Positions 1-8,341 of a DNA stretch of 64,000 nucleotides are shown here, in pieces. A program made the position numbers and the translations under genes. Source of the DNA: Psychrobacter jeotgali (lineage in GTDB: Bacteria > Pseudomonadota > Gammaproteobacteria > Pseudomonadales > Moraxellaceae); assembly GCF_904846315.1 (NCBI RefSeq), contig NZ_CAJHAF010000001.1:496001-560000 (forward strand), in the 5' to 3' direction. The notes below the pieces were generated by a model, which did not search any database, was not told where the DNA came from, and saw only the letters and a list, made by a program, of their open reading frames with translations. Numbering within the stretch: position 1 is the first letter of the stretch; every line of letters starts with the position of its first letter.

Positions 1-2
1 TG

Positions 3-314
3 ATAGTAGCCTCGGCAGTGCAGCAGTTATTAGCACCTATTGATACTATACACCCAGACTTTGATGATCATGAGGGACTGATGCAGCGCACGCAGTTATG
101 GTCGCAGATGGGGATGTCAGGTATGCTCTGTATTCACCCCAAACAAGTCACTAGTGTTCAGCAAGCTTTGCAACCTACCCAGCAACAGCTTGAGTTTGCC
201 AAACAGGTAGTAGCAGAGTATGAGCGGAGTGGGGAGGCGGTGTTTAAAGTAGACGGGATGATGATAGACGCACCAGTAATTGAGCGTTGTCGTCAGATAT
301 TAAGCAGCCGTTAA
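3..314 (+). CDS. HpcH/HpaI aldolase / CitE-like lyase beta subunit, 3' end only
   Basis: The reading frame is open from the left edge of the window, so this is the C-terminal ~103 residues of a longer gene. The residues APIDTIHPDFDDHEGL and the later CIHPKQ match the end of the CitE family, in which a conserved D-x-D/E and a G-x-x-GK/M-x-x-IHP-x-Q segment close the TIM barrel. Family members cleave or hydrolyse acyl-CoA or acyl-ACP substrates such as citryl-CoA, malyl-CoA or methylmalyl-CoA; the substrate cannot be told from this fragment. Any internal GTG such as the one at 18 is only a codon, not a start. Confidence 0.8.
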   Translation: MVASAVQQLLAPIDTIHPDFDDHEGLMQRTQLWSQMGMSGMLCIHPKQVTSVQQALQPTQQQLEFAKQVVAEYERSGEAVFKVDGMMIDAPVIERCRQILSSR

Positions 315-414
315 ATTGAACAACCATTGAAACGCTAGAATACTGCGATTCTTGGATGTTAAAGCTATGAAGCTAGCCATTTTTGTACCAGCTTCTTTAA
401 GTTTCATCTAGTGA

Positions 415-1230
415 TTAGCGACCTGTCCATACAGCGTGACGCTTTTCGATAAAAGCGTCAATACCTTCGCTGACATCATCGGTCATCATGTTACAAGTCA
501 TCACCTTGCCCGCATATTCATAGGCCTCTGCCAAATCCATCTCTAATTGTTTATAGAACATATCCTTGCCAGTGGTGGTGGCTACCGATGATTTGCTGAT
601 AATAGCCTCTATTAGAGCTTGCAGAGTATCATCCAATTGCTCACTAGCTGCGACGCGGTTAATCAGTCCTTGTCGTAAAGCAGTATCGGCATCGATAAAC
701 TCGCCCGTAATGAGCATCTCAAAAGCTTGCTTACGCAATAAATTGCGACTGACGGCAACGGCAGGGGTTGAGCAAAATAGCCCGACATTTATGCCTGAAG
801 TAGCAAATTTAGCATTTTCAGAGGCCACGGCTAGATCGCACGTCGCTACCAATTGGCAGCCGGCTGCTGTCGCAATCCCTTGTACTTTGGCGATGACCAC
901 TTGCGGCATCTGATTGATAGTGAGCATCATCTGGCTGCACTGCTCAAATAGCGACTGATGAAAGGCCTCCTCTGTATGAGCGCGCATCTCTTTTAAGTTA
1001 TGTCCAGCACAAAAGGCTTTGCCATTAGCTGCAATTACCACCACCCGCATATTATTATCTTGAGCAATATCGTTGAGCTCTGTTTGTAAGGCGGATAGCA
1101 TATCGACGGATAGGGCATTGAATTGCTTGGGGCGATTTAAAGTCAGGGTAACTACACCGTTTGAATCGTTTTCTCTTATGACCAAAGGCTCGTCTATAGC
1201 AGAGTTTGTATTTGAATTAGAGTGAGTCAT
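415..1230 (-). CDS. Enoyl-CoA hydratase/isomerase (crotonase) family protein
   Basis: A 271-residue crotonase-fold protein. The oxyanion-hole segment AFCAGHNLKEM and the second conserved block with AATAAGCQLVATCDLAVA are both present, followed by GINVGLFCSTPAVAVSR. The Gly-rich second block and the LFCSTP segment resemble the ECHDC3-like branch, and the usual catalytic Glu of true enoyl-CoA hydratases at the GxNxGxxP position is not obvious, so the reaction (hydratase, isomerase or hydrolase) is open. Two in-frame ATGs exist at 1239 and 1230. I take 1230 because AAGGA lies about 8 nt before it but touches the 1239 ATG. Confidence 0.85.
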   Translation of the reverse strand: MTHSNSNTNSAIDEPLVIRENDSNGVVTLTLNRPKQFNALSVDMLSALQTELNDIAQDNNMRVVVIAANGKAFCAGHNLKEMRAHTEEAFHQSLFEQCSQMMLTINQMPQVVIAKVQGIATAAGCQLVATCDLAVASENAKFATSGINVGLFCSTPAVAVSRNLLRKQAFEMLITGEFIDADTALRQGLINRVAASEQLDDTLQALIEAIISKSSVATTTGKDMFYKQLEMDLAEAYEYAGKVMTCNMMTDDVSEGIDAFIEKRHAVWTGR

Positions 1231-1334
1231 TTTTATCATCCTTGATAGTGGGTGTCCATTTGATAGCTAAATCATAACATGCTCTAGGGGTTATACAATA
1301 GAGGACTGTGTTTAACAGACCCCAAGGATACTAT

Positions 1335-2504
1335 TTAAAATGGAAGATGTTGCCCCAAGCGCATAGCTGCTGCAATATTCATCGCTGTGGTTTCGAGGTT
1401 ATCAGAGCCATTTTTCAACACTTTATCAATGTCATCTAGCTTCTGGATACTGGGCATAACCACATCGAAGGGTTGGGTTTGAGCTGTTTTTGAACCATCT
1501 GTACTTGTTACCTGATCTACTGCTCCGCAAATGGCGATGACAGGTTTACCGTTAGCCTTAGCCAGCTGACTAACGCCGCTTGCGACTTTACCCATAGAGG
1601 TTTGAGCGTCAAGCTTGCCCTCGCCAGTGATGACTAGATCTGCATCTTTGATATGCTCAGCTAAGTTGAGGGCTGTAGCGACGCTATCGAATCCTGATTG
1701 CAGCTTGGCATGACAAAATGTCATCAAGGCAAACCCCAGTCCGCCCGCCGCTCCTGCGCCCGCTACGTTTTGATAGTCTTGCTTGCCGTACTTACTATGT
1801 TGATTACAGACGGCTGCAAAGTTAGCTAGAGCACTATCTAACAGCTGAACCTGCGCTGGATTAGCGCCTTTTTGCGGACCAAAGATAGCGCTGGCACCAA
1901 ACTTGCCGCACAAAGGATTAGTGACATCGCAGGCTACTTCAAAAACCGTATTTACAATCTTGGGATGCAGCAGCTTTGCAGCATCTATGCGCTGCAGGCG
2001 GGCAAGTTGAGCTCCGCCTTGCGCCAAAGCCTTGCCGTCATCATCATAAAACTCTATCCCTAACGCCATGAGCATACCTAAACCAGCATCATTAGTGGCG
2101 CTACCACCCAGTCCGATAATAATACGGGCCGCGCCGTTATCTAACGCATCTGCAATAAGCTCGCCAACCCCGTAGCTGCTGGTAAGCATCGGGTTTCTTT
2201 CTGCGTTTTTTAATAAATGCAAACCACAAGCTTCGGCAACCTCTATTACCGCAGTGCCACCGGCTAACCATAAATACTTCGCTGTAATAGGGCGCATCAG
2301 TGGATCATGAACGCGCAGTGCTTTCCAGTGCCCTCCAAGCGCGTAGGATAATACTTTAGATGTGCCTTCACCGCCATCAGCCATCGGTAATAATTTATAG
2401 TGAGCATCGGGAAATATCTGCCGAAACCCAGATTCGATGGCGCGGCAAACTTCAATGGCTTCTAGGCTTTCTTTAAATGAGTCGGGAGCGATTAGGATAT
2501 TCAT
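1335..2504 (-). CDS. garK: Glycerate 2-kinase
   Basis: 389 residues, the usual length of GarK/GlxK-type glycerate kinases. It starts MNILIAPDSFKESL, the family's hallmark N-terminus, followed by PMADGGEGT, GLGGSATNDAGLGML and DLVITGEGKLDAQTSMGK, all characteristic conserved blocks. It phosphorylates D-glycerate to 2-phosphoglycerate, feeding glycerate from glyoxylate, glucarate or glycerol oxidation into glycolysis in the cytoplasm. It sits alone on the minus strand between the crotonase gene and the serpin gene, so no pathway partner is visible. Confidence 0.93.
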   Translation of the reverse strand: MNILIAPDSFKESLEAIEVCRAIESGFRQIFPDAHYKLLPMADGGEGTSKVLSYALGGHWKALRVHDPLMRPITAKYLWLAGGTAVIEVAEACGLHLLKNAERNPMLTSSYGVGELIADALDNGAARIIIGLGGSATNDAGLGMLMALGIEFYDDDGKALAQGGAQLARLQRIDAAKLLHPKIVNTVFEVACDVTNPLCGKFGASAIFGPQKGANPAQVQLLDSALANFAAVCNQHSKYGKQDYQNVAGAGAAGGLGFALMTFCHAKLQSGFDSVATALNLAEHIKDADLVITGEGKLDAQTSMGKVASGVSQLAKANGKPVIAICGAVDQVTSTDGSKTAQTQPFDVVMPSIQKLDDIDKVLKNGSDNLETTAMNIAAAMRLGQHLPF

Positions 2505-2588
2505 AAAGTGCTTATCTGCTTATATAGTCAATCCCAAATAAAACTGACATATTTAGCACTGAGTTGTAACATTTTTAAAGTGACTTAT

Positions 2589-3953
2589 CTATAACTTATT
2601 AACCTGTCCCAAAAACAGGATAGCATCTGATTGATTGTCTTTGATGATAAACATAAACGGATGGTTGGCTAAAAATTCAGCTTCATAACGGGCAGAAACC
2701 ACGGTAACCACTGAACCAGTAGCCGCCGCTGCTACCGTTCCTTTTTCATCAACTTCTATCACCGCTTCATGAAAGATATCACTAACCGATAAGGGCAAGT
2801 CTTCATTGAATAAGCTAAAGTCAGCCTGATTGCCAAAAGCTATTGGCATACCCATATCAGCCAATATTGGCTTCATTTTATAACTTTGTTTCAGAGTGAA
2901 TTTTGGCAGGTCTAGCATCACTTCCTTTTGCTCTAACTTATCCGTCCATTGAGTAATCTGCGTGCTGCTCAAGTTTTTGACCAATGTTTGTAGTGCCGAT
3001 TTATCTTTAGATTTTGGCAAGACGACTAGCATAGACAGATCATCGCCTTTATAGGGCAGCTCTAGCACTTGCACTTGCTGATCTTCGGTATAATTAAAAC
3101 TATCTAGCTGATACATCATATCGATCGTAGAGGTCGTACCGTCGATATTATTGAATAGATAGTCTTTACTACCGTTAAAGGCAGATTGCCAGTCGCCCTT
3201 AAAATACACCGCATTAGTTAATACCGTAGAAGTGTCGGAGGTAATACTGCCGTTAGGTAATAACTCTGCAATCATCTGCTTAGTATATTCACTAATAGTC
3301 TGATTAATCTGCTGGCGAGAAGGTTCGGGGCGGTTGTTAAAATCAAGCTCAGTGACTTGTCCACCATAGTAACGCTGCACCGTATTTAGATAATCCTGCT
3401 TGGGACTGCGACCTTGCTGCATCCATAAGTCATTGATGGTAGTCAAAATATAGTCAGGATTGGGGCTATTAAACTGATTATAGAGAGCCGCGCTGTTAGG
3501 ATTTAAAGTAGCAAGCGCCGGATAATTAAAGGTATCTTTGATTTGCTGTTGGGTTTTTCCTTGAGCGGCAGCATATAACATCGCCATCGCTGACGATAGG
3601 CTATAAGGCGAGAAGAAAACATTGCTATCCGCTTGATCCGGCTGAGCATGCAACTGCTGATATAAGGAGATGGCAAATTTATTGTTGGCATTAACCACTT
3701 GCGCTATACCTGCTGCTGTTGATGTCGAATCATCTGCAGCTTTAAAATCACTATTAGTATTCTTATTATCCGCTTTATCAGTCATTGCTGAGCTATTAGC
3801 ACTGGGCGCTGTAGCATTCAAAAGACCGTTGCTACAACCGCTAGCAATTAAGGATAGTGTACTAAACGCAGCGATGGCAAAAGCCGTTCTAATGGCGCTA
3901 ACGCTACGTTTTTGCGTAAAATTTTTTTGATTATGCAGGCTAATATTTTCCAT
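2589..3953 (-). CDS. Serpin family protease inhibitor, probable lipoprotein
   Basis: 454 residues. The N-terminus (about residues 20-42) is a hydrophobic export signal ending in the lipobox LIASGC, so the mature protein is probably lipid-anchored. Then follow a low-complexity Ser/Thr/Asn linker and a complete serpin core: NVFFSPYSLSSAMAM, TNAVYFKGDW, the hinge VDEKGTVAAAATGSV and the C-terminal FMFIIKDNQSDAILFLGQV. The hinge with Gly-Thr and a run of small residues is the pattern of inhibitory serpins, in which the reactive loop inserts into a beta sheet and traps a serine or cysteine protease. The likely P1 region lies around VVTVVSAR. AAAGG lies 9 nt before the ATG. Confidence 0.92.
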   Translation of the reverse strand: MENISLHNQKNFTQKRSVSAIRTAFAIAAFSTLSLIASGCSNGLLNATAPSANSSAMTDKADNKNTNSDFKAADDSTSTAAGIAQVVNANNKFAISLYQQLHAQPDQADSNVFFSPYSLSSAMAMLYAAAQGKTQQQIKDTFNYPALATLNPNSAALYNQFNSPNPDYILTTINDLWMQQGRSPKQDYLNTVQRYYGGQVTELDFNNRPEPSRQQINQTISEYTKQMIAELLPNGSITSDTSTVLTNAVYFKGDWQSAFNGSKDYLFNNIDGTTSTIDMMYQLDSFNYTEDQQVQVLELPYKGDDLSMLVVLPKSKDKSALQTLVKNLSSTQITQWTDKLEQKEVMLDLPKFTLKQSYKMKPILADMGMPIAFGNQADFSLFNEDLPLSVSDIFHEAVIEVDEKGTVAAAATGSVVTVVSARYEAEFLANHPFMFIIKDNQSDAILFLGQVNKL

Positions 3954-4405
3954 AATAATTTACCTTTTGAAAGTTGAGGTCATGTTCTGATTAGAGCGGT
4001 TATATCTTTCATAGTTAAGCAACCATAAATATAGTTAATTGACCATAAAACTCATCCTTTGTCCATCATACTTATGATTGAAATAAGTGTTTAGTGGGCT
4101 AGTTAAGGGCATAAACAATCAAAGTGGAGCTGACTACTGGGTATTCATTTCTGTTAATTTCTCAGCCAGTTGCGGGTCATGATGGGTTTGATAAGAAGTT
4201 AATGGGTGAGCCGAATTGTAGCAAACCATACTAAAATAAAGGTATTGATGCTAAAATAGAGCCTCTGATAAACCTATCAAAGTCAAAGAGCGATAAACAG
4301 TTGCGAACAAGCTTTGACCCAACATTAAACGAGTATTAACGTCAATCAAATTATATTAGCGGTATATATGCATAATTATTATTTAGTCAGTAAGAGGACG
4401 AGAAG
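3954..4405. other. Intergenic region between divergent serpin and dsbE genes
   Basis: A 452-base gap holding the promoters of both divergent genes. It is AT-rich. I see no ORF with a ribosome binding site, no RNA gene and no clear repeat. Confidence 0.5.
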
Positions 4406-4978
4406 ATGATGGATAAGAAGCAACTTAAATTATGGTTTTTGATTCCGCTCATCGTGTTTCTCGGTTTGATGGTTATGTTGTTTTTTAGGTTGGGTAAACC
4501 GACAGACATAGTCCCAGATACCGTGCTTGATCGCCCAGTACCAATGTTTGAGTTGCCGCTATTGTCTGATACTAGTCGAACCATCACTCAAGAACAGCTG
4601 CCAAAAACGCCTTATTTAATTAATGTTTGGGGCTCATGGTGCCCAACTTGTTATGTCGAACATCCGTTTTTTCTCGAGTTAGAAAGTCGCGGTGTTGATA
4701 TTGTAGGGGTTAATTATAAAGACGAGATTGGCGATGCGCTAGGTTATCTTAATGATCTAGGTGACCCTTACTTGATGTCTGTTCAAGATAAATCTGGTCA
4801 ATTTGCTTTAGATTTGGGTTTGACCGGTGCTCCTGAGACTTTCGTAGTCGATAGCGATGGCGTTATCCGCCAGCATATTTTAGGTGAGATTCACGCTACC
4901 AACTGGCGCGAGCGCATTGAGCCTTGTCTGAGCGCTTTGCAGCAAGCGTCCACTGATATAAGTGAGGTTTGTCAATGA
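4406..4978 (+). CDS. dsbE: Thiol:disulfide interchange protein DsbE/CcmG
   Basis: 190 residues with one N-terminal membrane anchor (about residues 9-29) and a periplasmic thioredoxin fold. The active site is W78-C79-P80-T81-C82, and GAPETFVVDSDG contains the cis-proline loop region typical of CcmG. It keeps apocytochrome c haem-binding cysteines (and CcmH) reduced for haem ligation. It overlaps or abuts ccmI and lies directly upstream of the tor operon, which encodes a pentahaem cytochrome. A second ATG follows immediately at 4409; either could be used. Confidence 0.92.
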   Translation: MMDKKQLKLWFLIPLIVFLGLMVMLFFRLGKPTDIVPDTVLDRPVPMFELPLLSDTSRTITQEQLPKTPYLINVWGSWCPTCYVEHPFFLELESRGVDIVGVNYKDEIGDALGYLNDLGDPYLMSVQDKSGQFALDLGLTGAPETFVVDSDGVIRQHILGEIHATNWRERIEPCLSALQQASTDISEVCQ

Positions 4979-4991
4979 GTGCAAGGTCACT

Positions 4992-6269
4992 ATGAATGCC
5001 TCTGCTAATCTTGGCTGGTTTATTGCTCTGAGCGTATTAATGGCTGTTGTATTAGCTTTAATAGCTATTATGCCTTGGCTACGAGCAAAAAAAGAAGCAA
5101 TCGCAGTAGATAATAGGCTGCTCGATATTAATATCGATGTCTATAGGTCTAGATTGCTTGAGCTGGCCGGGGATAAAGAGGCTGGAACCATCAGTGCCAG
5201 TCACTATCAAGCGCAAAAAACTGAGCTTGAACGGCAATTATTAGCTGCTGAGCAGATTACCACGCCAATGCAAACTCCGGGATCAAAGGGTAAGTTGCTA
5301 CTGATTTTGTGGATGCCGATTTTTGTGGGGCTAGCTTATGTAGCGATCAGTGATCGCACCAGTGTATATACATTATGGCACGAGCAACAAATCGTGGGAC
5401 AAGTGGCGGACGACTTACTAACGGGTAAAATTGATGAACCACCAGAGTGGGCATTACGACAAGGATTAGCGCTATTCTCTGCCATGCAAACCAACGTCCA
5501 TTTTAATGCGGATGATCCAGCGCGCTGGTTGCGACTTGCAGAGATATTCTTATCTTTTGAGGCTACAGATTCTGGATTAGAGGCGCTATCACGAGCGCAT
5601 AGATTAGCGCCTGAAGATGAAGATATTGCGATGATGTATGCGCAAACCAGCTTTTTTGCGCAAGATGGTTTTTTGGATGACAATATCCGCCGCATAGTAG
5701 AAGAAACTTTACGTAACAACCCTAATCAACAAGAGGCGCAAATGCTCATGGCGCTGGGAGAAGCACGCCGCGGCAATTATACGCAGGCGCAAAGTTGGAT
5801 TGATAGGATGCGCAGCACTATAGGGCAAAAGTCAGGAGATCGTAGCCATGAGCTTAGTGGCTTAGAGAGCTTGGCGGCTGATATTGCCGAGCAAAAAGCG
5901 CAGGCTATGGAAGGCTTTGATATCTCAGTCACCATAAATCCAAGTCTATTACCATTAGTAACCGCTGATGATGTGTTGTTTGTGGCGATACGATCTATAG
6001 AAGGCGGCGCCCCTTATGCAGCAAAACGTCTACCTATTAGTAATTTAAGCCAAGGTAAAATTACCCTGACCTTGAATAATATGGATATGATGACCCCCGA
6101 GCGCACTTTACAATCAGCCCAAGCTGCAGGGGAGCGGCTGGTAGTAACAGCGCGGGTTAGTCATTCTGGTAATGCAACCACTCAGTCGGGGGATTTATCA
6201 GCCAATCCAGTGATAGTTAATAATGAACAGCAGCAAATTAATATTGAAATTAACCAACAAATGCCTTGA
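4992..6269 (+). CDS. ccmI: Cytochrome c biogenesis protein CcmI (CycH)
   Basis: 425 residues from the ATG at 4992, which has AAGG just upstream and follows the dsbE stop by 13 nt; the frame extends further 5' to a GTG at 4962 inside dsbE, which I reject. Two membrane helices lie near residues 8-30 and 105-125, followed by a TPR region and a C-terminal domain with PYAAKRLPISNL and an L-x-x-x-D/N-M-x-M-T-P segment typical of CcmI. CcmI chaperones apocytochrome c to the CcmF/H haem lyase. The small CcmH (CcmL) gene that normally sits between dsbE and ccmI is missing here. Confidence 0.88.
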   Translation: MNASANLGWFIALSVLMAVVLALIAIMPWLRAKKEAIAVDNRLLDINIDVYRSRLLELAGDKEAGTISASHYQAQKTELERQLLAAEQITTPMQTPGSKGKLLLILWMPIFVGLAYVAISDRTSVYTLWHEQQIVGQVADDLLTGKIDEPPEWALRQGLALFSAMQTNVHFNADDPARWLRLAEIFLSFEATDSGLEALSRAHRLAPEDEDIAMMYAQTSFFAQDGFLDDNIRRIVEETLRNNPNQQEAQMLMALGEARRGNYTQAQSWIDRMRSTIGQKSGDRSHELSGLESLAADIAEQKAQAMEGFDISVTINPSLLPLVTADDVLFVAIRSIEGGAPYAAKRLPISNLSQGKITLTLNNMDMMTPERTLQSAQAAGERLVVTARVSHSGNATTQSGDLSANPVIVNNEQQQINIEINQQMP

Positions 6270-6700
6270 TTTTTTAGAATATTTATACATTTAGTCTGTC
6301 AATTTTTATGCTTATGAAAGGATATAAATAAGCATTGATGGTTCGATAATAACTATTAACTCTATCATTTCATCAAGGGCGAAATAGTAAAGGATAGATA
6401 TAGTATTTTACTTTGTAAATTTGACCCGAATAGTCTATATATCCCTTAAAAATATAGGGATATATGCTATCATTAGCAATAATAAGGAGTTAATCTTCTG
6501 ATAGATTCAACCCCCTTAAATTAACAATTAAAGTATTTAACTATTACTAAAAGTTCAATGAATATTTGAAAAATTAAGCAAATCGAAACACTCTGCAACC
6601 GATAACTCTAAGTTTACTAAAGTATGATTTTTCCGTTATGGAAGCCAAATATAAACTTATATTATTCGTTAGCTATTTTGAACTTATTAAGAGGTGGAAC
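6270..6700. other. Intergenic region upstream of torE
   Basis: A 431-base AT-rich gap ahead of the tor operon. It contains an inverted repeat (separate entry, 6437-6465). I see no gene in it. I also looked for the decameric TorR box (CTGTTCATAT) and an FNR site and found no good match. Confidence 0.45.
6437..6465. promoter_or_regulatory. Inverted repeat, candidate operator for torECAD
   Basis: Perfect 10-bp arms ATATATCCCT and AGGGATATAT separated by 9 bp. It has no T-run after it, so it is less likely to be the ccmI terminator. It lies about 235 bp upstream of the torE start. No torR/torS genes are in the window, so the regulator is unknown. Confidence 0.35.
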
Positions 6701-6871
6701 ATGTCACTTGAAAAGCAGTTGAAACGTGAGGAAGGACCTGTCAAGCATCAATGGCTTAGTGCTCTAGTAATGGCTTTTATAGCTTTGCCATTTATAGCTT
6801 TACTATTTGTTGCCGCTTATGGTTTTATCGTTTGGTTTGGTCAAATGCTATTTTGGGGTCCACCTACTTAG
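6701..6871 (+). CDS. torE: TorE/NapE-like small membrane protein
   Basis: A 56-residue protein with one membrane helix (about residues 20-45) and the C-terminal FGQMLFWGPPT found in the TorE/NapE family. The family is encoded next to torC/torA or nap genes; its biochemical role is not established. The reading frame runs 21 codons further upstream, but the ATG at 6701 has a good AGAGGTGG ribosome site 3-4 nt after which spacing fits, so I start there. First gene of torE-torC-torA-torD. Confidence 0.82.
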   Translation: MSLEKQLKREEGPVKHQWLSALVMAFIALPFIALLFVAAYGFIVWFGQMLFWGPPT

Positions 6872-6996
6872 GGGCAGACGCAATAGCATAACAACACCGA
6901 TCTTATCTAATATCTCTCAATCAAACCAATAAATATCTAATAAATGTCCACTTACGTCACCATGACAAAGGGTCATGAAAAAGGTAAGGAATTATC

Positions 6997-8256
6997 ATGA
7001 ACGCTATCAAACGCCTATTTAATTGGCTGCGTCGTCTCTTATTTAAACCTTCAACCCAAATCGGATTAGGCATTCTTATTATCATTGGCTTCGCTGGTGG
7101 TGTCTGGTTTTGGGCAGGGTTTACCGCCAGTATGGATGCAACCAATACCGAAGAGTTTTGTTTATCTTGTCACACCATGGAAGATAACATGCTACCTGAG
7201 TTGAAGAAAACGGTGCATTTTAAGAACCGTACCGGGGTTCGAGCATATTGTTCTGACTGTCACGTACCGCACGATTTTACTGACAAAATGGCGCGTAAGA
7301 TGCAAGCTTCGCGTGAAGTATTATCAGAAATAATGGGTGATATTGATACGCGTGAGAAGTTCTTAGATCACCGAATCGTGTTGGCGCAACGTGAGTGGGG
7401 ACGTTTTAAAGCGAATAGCTCTAAAGAATGCCGTGCTTGTCATGATTATGACAGTATGGATTTCAGTAAGATGCGTGTCACCTCACAAATGATTATGCGT
7501 AGTGCGGCTGAGCGTGATGCCAGCTGTGTCGACTGTCATAAAGGTATTGCTCATGAGCTACCAAATACAGAAGGTATGCATAACCCAGCATTTGATTCTC
7601 TGCTGTCTGAAGCGAGCCATGCCAAAATTAATGAAGGCGAAACTTATTATAACGTCGTTCCGCAAGCGTTATATTTAACAGCAGATAAAAAGGAACAAGC
7701 CGGTATTATAGAAATTGCTACGCCAGTTAAAGTAATCGCTCATGAAGGTGATATGACTCAAATTGAGCTGGATATGTGGCGTAAAAACAAAGGCTATGGC
7801 CGGGTTTGGTACACTTACTTTGGTCTAAACATCCCTGATGTTACTATCGATAAAGAGCTTGCCCGTGATGAGAACCTAGTGACAGTAACTGAGTCCAAAG
7901 AAGATCCGTTGACTGGCCTAGAATGGCAGAAAGTAAGTACTAAACTTTGGGTTGCTGATGGTGGTCTGATGGAGAGTATTGAGCCAGCATGGGATATCGC
8001 TAGCCAGACTTATGCTGATAACTGTAGTACCTGTCACCGTCAACCGAACCCAAGTTCGCATGATGCTAACCAATGGCCAGGACTATGGAGTGGTATGGTA
8101 GGATTTACCAGCTTAGATGGCGATACTGCCGCTATGGTTCTAAAGTATCTACAGCTAAACTCATCAGATTTCGCTAGTAACTCTGAAGAAGGTGGTAGTT
8201 CGATTGAAGATACCTTCCAAGATGCTAGACCAGGTTTAAGCGCTAGTTCTAGCTAA
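6997..8256 (+). CDS. torC: Pentahaem c-type cytochrome TorC (NapC/NirT family)
   Basis: 419 residues. An N-terminal membrane anchor lies at about residues 25-45. Five haem-binding CxxCH motifs are visible: CLSCH, CSDCH, CRACH, CVDCH and, after a long linker, CSTCH. Four haems plus a separate C-terminal monohaem domain is the TorC layout, as opposed to tetrahaem NapC. It passes electrons from menaquinol in the membrane to periplasmic TorA. The ATG has the strong ribosome site GGTAAGGA. It sits between torE and torA. Confidence 0.95.
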   Translation: MNAIKRLFNWLRRLLFKPSTQIGLGILIIIGFAGGVWFWAGFTASMDATNTEEFCLSCHTMEDNMLPELKKTVHFKNRTGVRAYCSDCHVPHDFTDKMARKMQASREVLSEIMGDIDTREKFLDHRIVLAQREWGRFKANSSKECRACHDYDSMDFSKMRVTSQMIMRSAAERDASCVDCHKGIAHELPNTEGMHNPAFDSLLSEASHAKINEGETYYNVVPQALYLTADKKEQAGIIEIATPVKVIAHEGDMTQIELDMWRKNKGYGRVWYTYFGLNIPDVTIDKELARDENLVTVTESKEDPLTGLEWQKVSTKLWVADGGLMESIEPAWDIASQTYADNCSTCHRQPNPSSHDANQWPGLWSGMVGFTSLDGDTAAMVLKYLQLNSSDFASNSEEGGSSIEDTFQDARPGLSASSS

Positions 8257-8341
8257 GTATTGATTATTTGATACATTAATCAAAAGTTAGTTGAACTATA
8301 AATATATTCCAAAGTGCGCCTTTGTAATTGGAGAAAATATT

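Noticed and set aside
8261..8285. TTTGAT-N6-ATCAAA between torC and torA as an FNR site
   Set aside because: FNR needs TTGAT-N4-ATCAA; the spacer is 6, and the site lies inside an operon.
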